From positions 1 through 64,000 of the forward strand of contig NZ_QRDY01000004.1 in NCBI RefSeq assembly GCF_003386205.1: a stretch of DNA of 64,000 bases, written 5' to 3'. This DNA comes from Cohnella lupini (GTDB lineage: Bacteria > Bacillota > Bacilli > Paenibacillales > Paenibacillaceae). The stretch's first letter is position 1, and each line of letters starts with the position of its first letter. The translations under genes and the position numbers were made by a program. Under the pieces are notes generated by a model. That model was not told the DNA's origin and ran no database searches. It saw only the letters and a list, made by a program, of their open reading frames with translations. Shown piece after piece: positions 53,768 through 63,252 of this stretch.

Positions 53768-55918
53768 ATGATGAGGGGTATTCTCCGATTCGGTTCTCGT
53801 ACTATCTTCCTTTATATAGCTGCTGCCGTTGTTGTCGGTTTGGTAGCAGGCTATGCCGTCATCTCGGCACCGGACTCCCCTAAGCTCCAAAGCGAAGAAG
53901 GCATTCTGGATTTAACGCAGGTTCATGTCAGCGAGAATCCGATCAAGTTAAACGGGGAGTGGGCGTTTTACTGGCAAGAGCTGCTGTCGCCCGAGGACAT
54001 ACGGATTCGTTCCGCAAGGGACGGAAATCATGACCGCTGGATCCGCATCCCGAGCTCCTGGCTAGGCTATCGGTTAGATGGTCGGCAGTTGAAGGGTACA
54101 GGCTTTGCAACCTTTCGGGTAGTCATCGAGCTTAGCGAACAGGATAGGAATAAGCGACTCGCTCTGCGGATTCCTACTATTTTTCATTCGTATAAATTAT
54201 GGGTTAACGGAGACCTGCTGGCCGAAGTCGGTGGGGTTGGTCCGGACAAGAGCGGCGTGACGCCGCATCTGTCAACGAAGCTGGTGTTCTTCCAGCCTGA
54301 GAACAAAACAGTAGAGTTGGTTATGCAGGTAGCCAACTTCCATCATAAGCGCGGCGGCATCACCAAATATATAGAGCTGGGCGGTAGCGATGCGTTAACG
54401 GTCAGGACCCATCTGAAGATCGCTGCCGAAATGTTCATAACCGCAAGCCTGCTGGTGATTGGCGTATATAATCTGCTGTTGTTCGTGCAACGACGCAAGG
54501 ACAGGGCGCCGTTGTATTTTGGTCTGTTCGCCCTGTTGTTCGGTATCCGATCCTTGCTGGTCGGCGAGCTCATGATTACGCAATTGTTTCCCCATTTTCC
54601 GTGGGAATTGCAGTTTAAGATCGAGTATCTGATTCTTTGCGTCAGCGGTTATATCATCACCATGTATTTTGATTGCATTTTCCCGAATTACGTGTCGCGA
54701 TGGTTTCGTCTTGGCACCCGGATCGTAACCGGCGCGCTCTGTCTAGTTGTTGCGGTGACCCCTGCTCTTCTCTATTCGAAAATGTTACTGACGATCGGCG
54801 TGATCGTTGTTCTGCATATGGTGTATCTGATGGTTGGGCTGGTCCAAGAGGCTGCGCGGCGTACAGAGGGAGCGCTGACCTTCCTGTTGGTTTCGGTGGT
54901 TACTTTAGTCACGGTTATCAACGATTTTTTATATTACAACGAATGGTCGCCGATCGGAAATACATCTCCGCTTGGACTGTTGGTATTTACGATCGCGCAG
55001 ATGCTTCTGCTCTCTTCAAGATTTACGAGGGCGGCATCTAACGAGGTGAGGATTGCACGCGAGTTGCGGGACGCTAACGACAAGCTGACCGAAATGAATA
55101 TGAATTTGGAACGGACCGTACAGGAGCGCACGCACGCCTTATCCGCAGCTCACGACGATCTCAGCGCTTCGTATGACCGGTTGCTTCACTCCGAGCAAGG
55201 ACGGAAGAAGCTCCTGGCCTATATTACGCATGATCTGCGTATGCCGCTGTCCAGCATGCTTGGTTATGTAGAAGCCGTGCAGGACAGGGTCAAGCCGGAA
55301 CGCGATGAACAGTACCTGAAGTATATCCGGGATAACACGATAAGGATTAACCGCATGATCGAGGAGCTGTCCTTCTTGTCGCATTTGGAAACGGGCCAAG
55401 TCTCTTACCGAATGGAGCCGGTTCATGCGATTCGCTTCTTGCATGGTTTTTATGAACAATATGAGCTGGTTGTGCGCGACGCAGGGTTGGATTTCATACT
55501 GGATATCGGAAATACGGAAGATCAACGACCTGACTTGCTTGTTGTCGAGATGGATGCGCAAAGATTAGAGCAGGCGTTGTTTAATCTAGTGTCGAACGCG
55601 ATGAAGTTCACCTCTAGCGGCGGGGTGGTGCGTCTTGCAATTGCCGTGGACGATGTGAAGGATAACCGCTATGCGATCATTAGCGTACAAGATTCCGGGA
55701 CGGGAATTCCTCCGGATCAGCTCGAGGAAATCTTCGATCGCAATTACAAGGTTGATAGACCGGGCATGGAGAATGGAGTAGAGGGTAGCGGGCTCGGACT
55801 GGCGATTTGCCGGGAAATCGTCCAAGCGCATGGAGGAACGGTTCGAGCGGAGAGCGACGGCAAGACGGGCTCGATATTCTATGTATCGCTTCCTTGTATC
55901 TTAGAAGAAGGAAGGTGA
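53768..55918 (+). CDS. 7TMR-DISM sensor histidine kinase
   Basis: A 716-residue membrane kinase. An N-terminal helix (~10-32) leads to an extracytoplasmic jelly-roll domain (~45-205; 'LNGEWAFYWQELL', 'RIPTIFHSYKLWVNG') of the DISMED type that often binds carbohydrate. Seven transmembrane helices follow (~215-425), then a coiled coil (~430-475), a HisKA domain with phospho-acceptor histidine in 'YITHDLRMPLSSMLGYVEA', and a HATPase domain ('LVSNAMKFTSSGG', 'DSGTGIPPDQLEEIF', 'GSGLGLAICREIV'). It is followed after seven bases by its response regulator. The ligand may be a sugar, and the neighbouring surface proteins and galactosidase operon are possible targets. Confidence 0.92.
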   Translation: MMRGILRFGSRTIFLYIAAAVVVGLVAGYAVISAPDSPKLQSEEGILDLTQVHVSENPIKLNGEWAFYWQELLSPEDIRIRSARDGNHDRWIRIPSSWLGYRLDGRQLKGTGFATFRVVIELSEQDRNKRLALRIPTIFHSYKLWVNGDLLAEVGGVGPDKSGVTPHLSTKLVFFQPENKTVELVMQVANFHHKRGGITKYIELGGSDALTVRTHLKIAAEMFITASLLVIGVYNLLLFVQRRKDRAPLYFGLFALLFGIRSLLVGELMITQLFPHFPWELQFKIEYLILCVSGYIITMYFDCIFPNYVSRWFRLGTRIVTGALCLVVAVTPALLYSKMLLTIGVIVVLHMVYLMVGLVQEAARRTEGALTFLLVSVVTLVTVINDFLYYNEWSPIGNTSPLGLLVFTIAQMLLLSSRFTRAASNEVRIARELRDANDKLTEMNMNLERTVQERTHALSAAHDDLSASYDRLLHSEQGRKKLLAYITHDLRMPLSSMLGYVEAVQDRVKPERDEQYLKYIRDNTIRINRMIEELSFLSHLETGQVSYRMEPVHAIRFLHGFYEQYELVVRDAGLDFILDIGNTEDQRPDLLVVEMDAQRLEQALFNLVSNAMKFTSSGGVVRLAIAVDDVKDNRYAIISVQDSGTGIPPDQLEEIFDRNYKVDRPGMENGVEGSGLGLAICREIVQAHGGTVRAESDGKTGSIFYVSLPCILEEGR

Positions 55919-55925
55919 CGGCGAG

Positions 55926-56624
55926 ATGGATACGCACAAAATAATGATCGTCGATGATGATCCCCATATATGCGAGATTGTTCAGGTGTATTGCGAGCGG
56001 GAGGGTTTCATTTCCGCCTACAGTCATAACGGGACGGAAGCCATGAAGCTGCTTGCGTCTTTCGAGCCGGATTTGATTGTATTGGATGTACTGCTGGCTA
56101 ACGAAAACGGCATTGACTGGTGCAGGAACGCACGCAGCTACACGAATGCGCCGATCGTGTTTCTGAGCAGTCGCGAGGAAGACGAGGTGAAAATCAGCGC
56201 GTTATCCTATGGCGGAGACGATTATGTGACTAAGCCGTTCAGTCCGGGAGTACTCATGGCCAAGATCAAGGCTCATCTTCGCAGAGTGTCGACGGGCAGA
56301 AGGGAACAACTGCTGGAGTTACCGGGTTTGACGCTGGATTTCTACGCACAGTCCGTCAACGTGGGTAGCGAAACTATCTTTTTATCGAAAAAAGAGTTCG
56401 GTCTACTGTCCTATATGGCACAAAACGTTAATCGCGTCGTCAGCGTCGATGCGTTGTTTCAGCTCATCTGGGGTACGGAGAGTCTGGAGGATACGAGAAC
56501 GGTCGCCGTACACATCAGTAATCTGCGCAAAAAAATCGAGGCCGACCCTGCCAATCCCGAGAGAATCATTACGATTCGGGGGGCCGGATATATGCTGGTT
56601 GCCGGTAAAACAAAGCATCCTTAG
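55926..56624 (+). CDS. OmpR/PhoB-family response regulator
   Basis: A 232-residue regulator. The receiver domain (~1-120) has 'MIVDDDPHICEIV', acceptor aspartate in 'DLIVLDVLLANENG' and lysine in 'YVTKPFSPG'. The winged-helix DNA-binding domain (~130-228) has 'LSKKEFGLLSYMAQNVNRVV' and ends 'RIITIRGAGYML'. It is cognate to the upstream 7TMR-DISM kinase. The stop codon lies inside the stem of the following terminator. Confidence 0.93.
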   Translation: MDTHKIMIVDDDPHICEIVQVYCEREGFISAYSHNGTEAMKLLASFEPDLIVLDVLLANENGIDWCRNARSYTNAPIVFLSSREEDEVKISALSYGGDDYVTKPFSPGVLMAKIKAHLRRVSTGRREQLLELPGLTLDFYAQSVNVGSETIFLSKKEFGLLSYMAQNVNRVVSVDALFQLIWGTESLEDTRTVAVHISNLRKKIEADPANPERIITIRGAGYMLVAGKTKHP

Positions 56625-56655
56625 GAGGCTTTCGCCCCCCGAGGATGCTTTGTTT
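56607..56655. terminator. Terminator shared by converging genes
   Basis: AAACAAAGCATCCT and AGGATGCTTTGTTT form a 14-bp stem that overlaps the response regulator stop and sits 28 bp past the GH97 stop on the other strand. T runs are short on both sides. Confidence 0.75.
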
Positions 56656-56683
56656 GGTGCAACATTTTCAACGATATCCAATC

Positions 56684-59242
56684 TCAGTCATCTGCCGTAA
56701 TCGCCAAGCCGTAGATATGAGCTGCCCGACCTTGATCATTGTATAGACGCAACGTATTCTTGCCCGCTTGCATCCGGATGCGGATTTCACGCTGGTCCTT
56801 GATACTCCAAGTCGGGAATTCCCAGCCGTCCGTGGTGTGTAAATTCGTTCTGTACGTGTGGGCTCCTCCATTCACTTCTACGCTAAGGTCTCTGCTTTCC
56901 CCCGCGCAATATTCGAAGCGCATCAAATAATAGCCATCCTTCGGCAGCGTAATGGAATCAAACTTAAGCTCGCCTCCGTTGCCAAGACCTGTAACCTTTT
57001 CTTCGCCCGACGCATCCAATACGAATTCCGCGCCGCCGCTCAAGATGCCTTGTCCCACAGGAACATACAATTCCGGCCGCGGTTTATTATCGATAATATG
57101 GATTTTTTCCAAGGCGGGCACGGATCCTGCAATACGTTCGATGGTCAAAGCGTTCTCGCCGCCTGAGAAAGGGAATACCACGTCTTTCGTCATAAATATC
57201 TTAACGGATCCGCTTTGCGGAATATCCATTTCCACTTGGTTGATTCCATCGCTAATACGCACTTTCCAAGGTTCCTTCGCCGCGTAGAACAGCCTTATGG
57301 TTTGCGGCTCGGCCGTTGTTTTCACCGAAAAAACAAGACGGCTGTTCAAAGTCAGCAATACGGCTTGCTGATCGTTCTCATATACGACAGGCTCGCTTCC
57401 TTGCCGCGTTTGTGCCTCTTGCGCCAAATATTCCGATCTTGCAGCGCTCATATAGCCGGATTCAATCCCTTTTGGCAATGGTAGAATCTCTTTGGCGATA
57501 TAAATGCCGGCGCCTCCGCTTTTCTTAAGCGGAAGTTCAATCACAGTCTCGCTAGTCACTTTGAAGCTTCTTACTTTCATCATTTCGCCGCTCGAATCAT
57601 CCTCGTAAACTTCGGCCACGAATTCGCCTTCGGGCAGGAAATCCATTTGCAGACGTACGATCATCGCTTCGTTCGTGATACAGCCGATCAACCATTCTTC
57701 TTTGGAGCGGCGTAAAATGGCTGCATGATGACCCGGATATCCGGACAGCACCTTTACTTCATCGTAGACGGGCTTCATGCGGCGCAGGAAATCCGTCCCT
57801 CTCCATGCTTCCAAATAATAAATGGAAGCGGCAATGTGCGCTGCGCCCGATTCGAATACAACCGAAAGCGCCATCTGATGAGCTAACGTCGTATTGCGGT
57901 TTTTATTCGAGAATCCGGTCGGCGTATAATCCATCGGACCGACCACATTGCGCGTAAACGGAACCGTACAATTGTGCTCGGCGTTCGGCAAGTAGCTCCA
58001 CATATGATGTTCAAGTCCCAATATCCCTTCCGCCGTCATAAAATTCGGCCATGTGCGTCCTTCGCCCATGCATTTGGTCGCGCCATGGAAATTAATCATC
58101 AACCGATGCTCGGTCATCACGTTGGCGATCATCTCGTAATGCCCCATCGTGATCTGGGAATCGTTCTGGAAGAAGTCCACCTTGAGTCCGTCTACTCCGC
58201 AGCTTGCCCACAACCCGATTTTCTCCCGCGCCGTTTCCGGAGTATCGATATACTGCATGGCGCTCCACAACCATACGACGATCCCTTTCGAATGGGCATA
58301 ATCGCACAGCTGTTTTAACCACGTAATATCCCAGTCCGCGTCCACGGTGAGACCTTCGAATCCGACCCCTGCCGCGTAGTCCACGTAACGTTTTTGCTCC
58401 GTGTACAGCTGCGCGCTATTCATGTATTCCCACCAACCCCACAAACAACGCCCCGGTCTGATCCAGCTCGTGTCTTCCATCGTGGAAGGCGGATTCAAGT
58501 TATAGTTCATTGTCGTATTAACCATCTCGTTCAAATCGTCCGTCGCCACGATGACGCGCCAAGGAGAGGAGAACGGCAGCTTACAGGAGAGCGGTCTTCC
58601 CATCTCTTCGGGGGCGAACTCCAAAGACATACTGCGACCGCCGGCTCCGCGCAAGTGGCAAGAGCAATAACTGCTGTTCGTGTTATAGACTTGTGCTTCC
58701 GTAAGCATGACCCAACCGCCGTTCTCGGCGTGGAACAAGCTTGGCATGCCGTAATCCCTGCCCGCTTTGTCTTCCCATTGGGTATGGTCATACGTTGCTT
58801 CATAGCTGCTTTGCAAATGCTGCAGCCATAAGTCGTTGTAGGTCTCCGCCAGATTGAAATTCGTTGCTTCGCGAATGACTTGCATAGGCTTCTCTACGTC
58901 AGACAGCACTTGATAGCGGAAAGCAGCACCATCATCATAAGCACGCGCGCATAGTACGAACGTATACGCTCCGCATTCAAAGCGTAACGTCAGTTCATTC
59001 GCATGGTTACTATAAACCGCCTTTTTCCCCGCCGGTAACGAATAGGTTTCGTCGACAACGGTACGTGCTTCCTCTATAAATCGAAAGCCTTTCGTGAAAT
59101 TCTGCAAATCGCTTTCGAATCCGAGCTTGCTTTGCTCGATTACCGCTTTGCCATTGCGCTCGACGGCGTACCCTAACTCTTTCTCGGCATTTTCACGAAC
59201 CGTAATGCAAACGGCATGATTAGGCGAATAAAGTTTCCACAT
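56684..59242 (-). CDS. Glycoside hydrolase family 97 (alpha-galactosidase/glucosidase) with C-terminal CBM
   Basis: A ~852-residue enzyme. I start at ATG 59242 ('MWKLYSPNHAVCI') with AGGGGA upstream; the frame opens 26 codons earlier within the intergenic region. The N-terminal beta-sandwich spans ~1-250 and the TIM barrel ~260-520: 'LWGWWEYMNSAQLYTEQKRY', 'GLTVDADWD', 'GVDGLKVDFFQND'. The aspartate in KVDFF occupies the nucleophile position of the retaining GH97 alpha-galactosidase branch, as I recall it. A C-terminal CBM35/CBM6-like domain (~740-852) is fused on. No signal peptide is seen, so it is intracellular. It is the last gene of the alpha-galactoside operon, 37 bp after the GH36 gene. 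Confidence 0.85.
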   Translation of the reverse strand: MWKLYSPNHAVCITVRENAEKELGYAVERNGKAVIEQSKLGFESDLQNFTKGFRFIEEARTVVDETYSLPAGKKAVYSNHANELTLRFECGAYTFVLCARAYDDGAAFRYQVLSDVEKPMQVIREATNFNLAETYNDLWLQHLQSSYEATYDHTQWEDKAGRDYGMPSLFHAENGGWVMLTEAQVYNTNSSYCSCHLRGAGGRSMSLEFAPEEMGRPLSCKLPFSSPWRVIVATDDLNEMVNTTMNYNLNPPSTMEDTSWIRPGRCLWGWWEYMNSAQLYTEQKRYVDYAAGVGFEGLTVDADWDITWLKQLCDYAHSKGIVVWLWSAMQYIDTPETAREKIGLWASCGVDGLKVDFFQNDSQITMGHYEMIANVMTEHRLMINFHGATKCMGEGRTWPNFMTAEGILGLEHHMWSYLPNAEHNCTVPFTRNVVGPMDYTPTGFSNKNRNTTLAHQMALSVVFESGAAHIAASIYYLEAWRGTDFLRRMKPVYDEVKVLSGYPGHHAAILRRSKEEWLIGCITNEAMIVRLQMDFLPEGEFVAEVYEDDSSGEMMKVRSFKVTSETVIELPLKKSGGAGIYIAKEILPLPKGIESGYMSAARSEYLAQEAQTRQGSEPVVYENDQQAVLLTLNSRLVFSVKTTAEPQTIRLFYAAKEPWKVRISDGINQVEMDIPQSGSVKIFMTKDVVFPFSGGENALTIERIAGSVPALEKIHIIDNKPRPELYVPVGQGILSGGAEFVLDASGEEKVTGLGNGGELKFDSITLPKDGYYLMRFEYCAGESRDLSVEVNGGAHTYRTNLHTTDGWEFPTWSIKDQREIRIRMQAGKNTLRLYNDQGRAAHIYGLAITADD

Positions 59243-59279
59243 AGATGCAATCCCCTGTCCATTCGTATTTTGTAATTTA

Positions 59280-61376
59280 TTATTCCGGCAACAAACGCAC
59301 CATGCAACTTGAGTAATCATGATTTAATGAAATAGAAAGACCATTGTTCATCAAGAACGCGCCGGAATATTTCTGCTGTTGCTGCCCTTCTATTTCTACC
59401 CGATAGCAAGTTGTCGCATCCAATCCTCTTGGACGTACGGAAAATGTCGTACGCCAACGAGAGGGGTGATCCAAGAAGGCAAACAATACGCTTTCTTCCC
59501 CATTCTCATACTGCACGGCCTGCAATCCGTCCACCGGCAACGAAGCCAAGCGGTGTAACTGCCCAAACTGAATAATCGAACGAATTTCTTTATAGAGCGC
59601 CACGTATTTTTCCAGGAGTTTAGAATCCTCTTCCGTACACTCGTTCAAGTTGAGACCAATCCCAAGCGCTCCGCACATGGAGATATGCAAACGGAACAAC
59701 AGCGGCATAGCGCGTTTTCCGTTATTTCCGGAATCGGTAACCCAGGCGCGCATATACTTGATCGGGTATAGATAGCTATATCCTTCTTGAATAGACAAAC
59801 GATCCAAAGGATCCGTGTTATCGCTTGGCCAGAACTCGTCGAAATAAGGCATCGCGCCATAATCTACTCGACCGCCGCCGCTTGCGCAAGCTTCCCACTC
59901 TACCTCGGGATGCAGCGCCCTCAACGACTGGATAATATGGTAGAACCCTTTCGTATGCCGGTACCAAATGCTCTTAAATTCACTGCGATCCAATAAGGCG
60001 GAAGCAACCTCGCTCAACCCTCTGTTCATATCCCACTTGATATAGGAGATTTCATTCTCCTTAAGCAATCGATCTATTTCTCCGATAATATAATCTTGTA
60101 CATCCCGCCTAGTAAGATCCAGCATATACTGGTAGCGACCTTCCATCACCGGACGACTTGCGTAATGATAGACCCAGTCAGGATGCGCACGATACAATTC
60201 ACTATCGGGATTGACCATTTCCGGTTCGATCCACAAACCGAATCGCATTCCGTAGCTCTTCAGCTTGCGGGTCAGCGGTGCCAGTCCGTTAGGAAACTTT
60301 ACTACGTTTACCTGCCAATCTCCCAAACCGGCGTGATCGTCTTTGCGCTGTCCAAACCATCCGTCATCCATGACGAATAGCTCCACGCCGATTTGCGCGG
60401 CCTTCTCTATGAGTTGGAGCTGCGCTTGTTCATTCACATTGAAATACGTTGCCTCCCAGGAGTTAAATAGAACGGATAGAGGCTTACCTGCCATAGGCTG
60501 CGGCATCACATATCGTCTAGCAAATTCACCCATTGCATTCGACATTCTGTCAAATCCGTCCGGAGAATATCCTAGATATAGAGCCGGCGTTTCCAGAGTT
60601 GCCCCGGCCGTCAACCGCCATTCAAAGTCCGTATCGTTGACGCCGGCCAGAATATTTAAATACTCGTACGGAGTTTGCTCCAATACGATTTTGAAATTCC
60701 CCGACCATGCCAGCGCGCCATAATAGACTTCACCATAAGTTTCTCCCGCATTTTGATACAGAATAAAGCTGGGATTCGCCACATGACCCGTTGCGCCGCG
60801 CAGACTTTCCAGCACCGTTTTTCCGCCCGTTATTCTTTGCTCGAATACATCGAAGTCGGAATTCCACATGCCATTGAAATTTTTCAGATTCCAACCAACT
60901 CCGGGCAACGAACACTCTCCCGAATGCAGGCGCTCGATTGAAACGACTTCGTCGCCGCAGTTCTTTACCGTGCGACGCTTTTCAATGATATCCACGTCTT
61001 CATACACCTTGTAGTGCAAGCACATTTGAAGCGGATACTCCGTATCTTCCAAAGTTATCGTCAGCTCGTCCTTCTCGATCGTATGCCCCGCATAACGATA
61101 ACGAAAATCTCTCGTACCATCGGCATAAGCGACTTTAAAAGAAGTTTCTTTGAAACGCATCGTTCCGAAAGAGGAGCATTCCTCTCTCTTCACATCATAG
61201 ATGGAATGAAAACCCTGCTCCCATACATAAGGCTCATTTTTGAAATCTTCGATCGTATCTATGCGCGAGCCCCAATAAAGATGCCGCAGCAGCCCTTCCC
61301 GATCTACGCTAATGCTATACGAACAGTTTTTTGTGTTTAACAAAAAGACGTTGTTCTCTCCAATAATAATAGCCAT
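59280..61376 (-). CDS. Glycoside hydrolase family 36 alpha-galactosidase
   Basis: A ~698-residue cytoplasmic enzyme. I start at ATG 61376 ('MAIIIGENNVFLLN') with GAGGAGA upstream; a longer frame to 61550 would run through the upstream hairpin. It has the N-terminal beta-supersandwich of GH36, then the catalytic barrel: 'LFNSWEATYFNVNE', 'LFVMDDGWFGQRKDD', nucleophile aspartate in 'YIKWDMNRG', 'CASGGGRVDYG' and acid/base aspartate in 'PSDNTDPLDRL'. It removes terminal alpha-1,6-galactose from raffinose-type sugars or galactomannan fragments. It lies between the ABC solute-binding protein and the GH97 gene. Confidence 0.93.
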   Translation of the reverse strand: MAIIIGENNVFLLNTKNCSYSISVDREGLLRHLYWGSRIDTIEDFKNEPYVWEQGFHSIYDVKREECSSFGTMRFKETSFKVAYADGTRDFRYRYAGHTIEKDELTITLEDTEYPLQMCLHYKVYEDVDIIEKRRTVKNCGDEVVSIERLHSGECSLPGVGWNLKNFNGMWNSDFDVFEQRITGGKTVLESLRGATGHVANPSFILYQNAGETYGEVYYGALAWSGNFKIVLEQTPYEYLNILAGVNDTDFEWRLTAGATLETPALYLGYSPDGFDRMSNAMGEFARRYVMPQPMAGKPLSVLFNSWEATYFNVNEQAQLQLIEKAAQIGVELFVMDDGWFGQRKDDHAGLGDWQVNVVKFPNGLAPLTRKLKSYGMRFGLWIEPEMVNPDSELYRAHPDWVYHYASRPVMEGRYQYMLDLTRRDVQDYIIGEIDRLLKENEISYIKWDMNRGLSEVASALLDRSEFKSIWYRHTKGFYHIIQSLRALHPEVEWEACASGGGRVDYGAMPYFDEFWPSDNTDPLDRLSIQEGYSYLYPIKYMRAWVTDSGNNGKRAMPLLFRLHISMCGALGIGLNLNECTEEDSKLLEKYVALYKEIRSIIQFGQLHRLASLPVDGLQAVQYENGEESVLFAFLDHPSRWRTTFSVRPRGLDATTCYRVEIEGQQQQKYSGAFLMNNGLSISLNHDYSSCMVRLLPE

Positions 61377-61413
61377 TTTGTGTCTCCTCGAATGATTTCG
61401 GCTCTGAAAATAC

Positions 61414-61448
61414 ACGGGGCAGGGTACGCTTGTCGCACTCTGCCCCGT
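61414..61448 (-). terminator. Intra-operon hairpin between solute-binding protein and GH36 genes
   Basis: ACGGGGCAG (61414-61422) pairs with CTGCCCCGT (61440-61448), followed on the minus strand by a short T4 run. It probably lowers enzyme expression relative to the abundant binding protein. Confidence 0.6.
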
Positions 61449-61482
61449 AACAAAAGCGATGCTCTTTAGGATTGCTAGATGC

Positions 61483-63147
61483 TTACTTGCTTTCCGCGGA
61501 ATTGTACAAATCCATACGAACCTTGTAGTTGGCCGTGTAAATATCTTCAATCTTCACTGCGCTGTTTGCATCTAATTCGGCAATCATCTTTTTGTACATA
61601 CCGTCAATTTCATCCTGCGACTTTGCATACACCATCGCGGAAAAGCTATTGTCGATAATATCCTTGATTTTTTGCTCGCTCAATGCGTCAGGCGATCCTG
61701 CCTTAGGACCCAGATCATCATACAGCGCGGTATCCCAAGACGAACCTTCCATTGATTTCAGCGCATGTTGATTCACGTTATCTTTGTGGTAACCGAATAT
61801 TAAGTCATACGCGGTACCGTCTTCGCCCAATCCATTACGAATCATCCATGTCCATTTGCGCGCGCCCGTTGTTTTCGAGAATCCCGCCCAATCAGCGCTC
61901 ATGGCATCCAACGCTTCTTTTTTCGGTACATGGACACCGTTCTCCATGGTCCAGTTTTCTCCTTCTTTACCCCACATCAACAAATATTGGCCTTCTTCGC
62001 TTGCCAGGAAGTCCAAGAATTTGATCGTTTCTACCGGATGCTTATTCGCTACCGTAATACCGACGCCATCCCAGCCCAAAGAACTACGTGGCCCGTATGT
62101 TGTCTTTTGCGGATCAACGCCCGGGGCCGTTACTTTGAAGGCGTAGAACAGATGATTCGTATCCTCGCCTAATTCAGCTCGGAATGCCGTGTTGGCTTCG
62201 TTCACGACGCCGCCCGCCGTTGCGAACACGCGTCCGCTAGCCGTCTTCTGCGCATAATTCTGAGCCTTGTTGATTCCCCATTCACGGTCAAGCAAGCCTT
62301 CCGTATAGAGATTGTTGATGTACTTGATCATTTCCAAGTAGCGCGGATCTCTTACGATAAATTCAAGACGGCCATCTTTCTCGTAATACGTTTTCATCCC
62401 GTACATCGCCTTGAATGAACCAATGATAGTAGGCATGTGTTCTGCGTTCACTGTCATCGGTATGGAAGGTTTTCCATCAACATCGGGATACTTCGCTTTG
62501 AATTTTCTAAGCAGATCCAAAAATTCTTCCTGAGTAAAGGAATCTCCGGCCTTGGCGCGCTCGCCGTATCCGAACTCTTCCAGAATATCCATACGCATAT
62601 TGATTGCCCAGTTCGGATTCGGATCCAAGCCGTACCAGTTGTTCAAATAATAATTTTTGCCATCCTCGTACACGCTTTTGGAAAGCACGTCGCCGTAACG
62701 CGCCTTGATATTCGGCGCATACTGGTCAATCAAATCATTCAACGGAATAAAAGCTCCGCCGGCAATGTATTTGTTCATGGTAGCTTCGCGTCTGTCGATT
62801 AGAGCAATATCGGGCAAGTCTCCGCTTACTAACATCAAATTCAGTTTCTCGTCCGGATTACCTGTAGGTTGCTGAATCTCGATAAACACGCCTGTACGAT
62901 CCGTGATTTCCTTTGCTACGGGATTCGTAAACGGATCGCCCACGTTTTTGTCGAACAAAGTCAATGTAATGGGTTCCTTCGGCGCTTCGCTCGATGCTTC
63001 GCTTGATGCTTCGTTAGATGCTGCGTTCGATGTTGCGTTTGATGCCGCTTCGGATGGGTTATTACCCGAATTTTTGTTTCCCGTATTGCACGCGCTCAAA
63101 AGCATAATGCTTGCAAGTAACCCTGCCAAGATGATTCTTTTTTTCAT
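61483..63147 (-). CDS. ABC-transporter extracellular solute-binding lipoprotein
   Basis: A 554-residue lipoprotein with lipobox 'LLSAC' (cysteine near residue 20), a low-complexity Ser/Ala/Asn/Glu spacer (~25-57, DNA repeats of GCTTCG type) and a family-1-like binding fold of the larger Paenibacillaceae 'LipO/YtcQ' class ('ITLTLFDKNVGDPFTNP', 'DLPDIALIDRRE'). It binds an oligosaccharide at the membrane surface. The permease gene is just upstream and the galactosidases downstream, so the ligand is most likely an alpha-galactoside. GGGGGAAG precedes the ATG. Confidence 0.9.
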   Translation of the reverse strand: MKKRIILAGLLASIMLLSACNTGNKNSGNNPSEAASNATSNAASNEASSEASSEAPKEPITLTLFDKNVGDPFTNPVAKEITDRTGVFIEIQQPTGNPDEKLNLMLVSGDLPDIALIDRREATMNKYIAGGAFIPLNDLIDQYAPNIKARYGDVLSKSVYEDGKNYYLNNWYGLDPNPNWAINMRMDILEEFGYGERAKAGDSFTQEEFLDLLRKFKAKYPDVDGKPSIPMTVNAEHMPTIIGSFKAMYGMKTYYEKDGRLEFIVRDPRYLEMIKYINNLYTEGLLDREWGINKAQNYAQKTASGRVFATAGGVVNEANTAFRAELGEDTNHLFYAFKVTAPGVDPQKTTYGPRSSLGWDGVGITVANKHPVETIKFLDFLASEEGQYLLMWGKEGENWTMENGVHVPKKEALDAMSADWAGFSKTTGARKWTWMIRNGLGEDGTAYDLIFGYHKDNVNQHALKSMEGSSWDTALYDDLGPKAGSPDALSEQKIKDIIDNSFSAMVYAKSQDEIDGMYKKMIAELDANSAVKIEDIYTANYKVRMDLYNSAESK

Positions 63148-63252
63148 AGAGCTTCCCCCTTGAATGAAGTGCCTTTATTTAAACCACGTTCCGATCCGAC
63201 GGAGCTTCGGAATCATGGAGAAAATACTTTACTTTCTTATGATGGGTATCGC

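Noticed and set aside
61377-61550. 58-residue N-terminal extension of GH36
   Set aside because: It runs through the hairpin at 61414-61448 and into the solute-binding gene; a good GAGGAGA site marks the shorter start.
62960-63060. Short GCTTCG-type repeats in the solute-binding protein gene
   Set aside because: They encode the flexible Ser/Ala/Glu linker after the lipobox that is common in these lipoproteins.
63189-63212. Small inverted repeat TTCCGA/TCGGAA between the permease and solute-binding genes
   Set aside because: A six-base stem with a 12-base loop and no T run is too weak to call a terminator.
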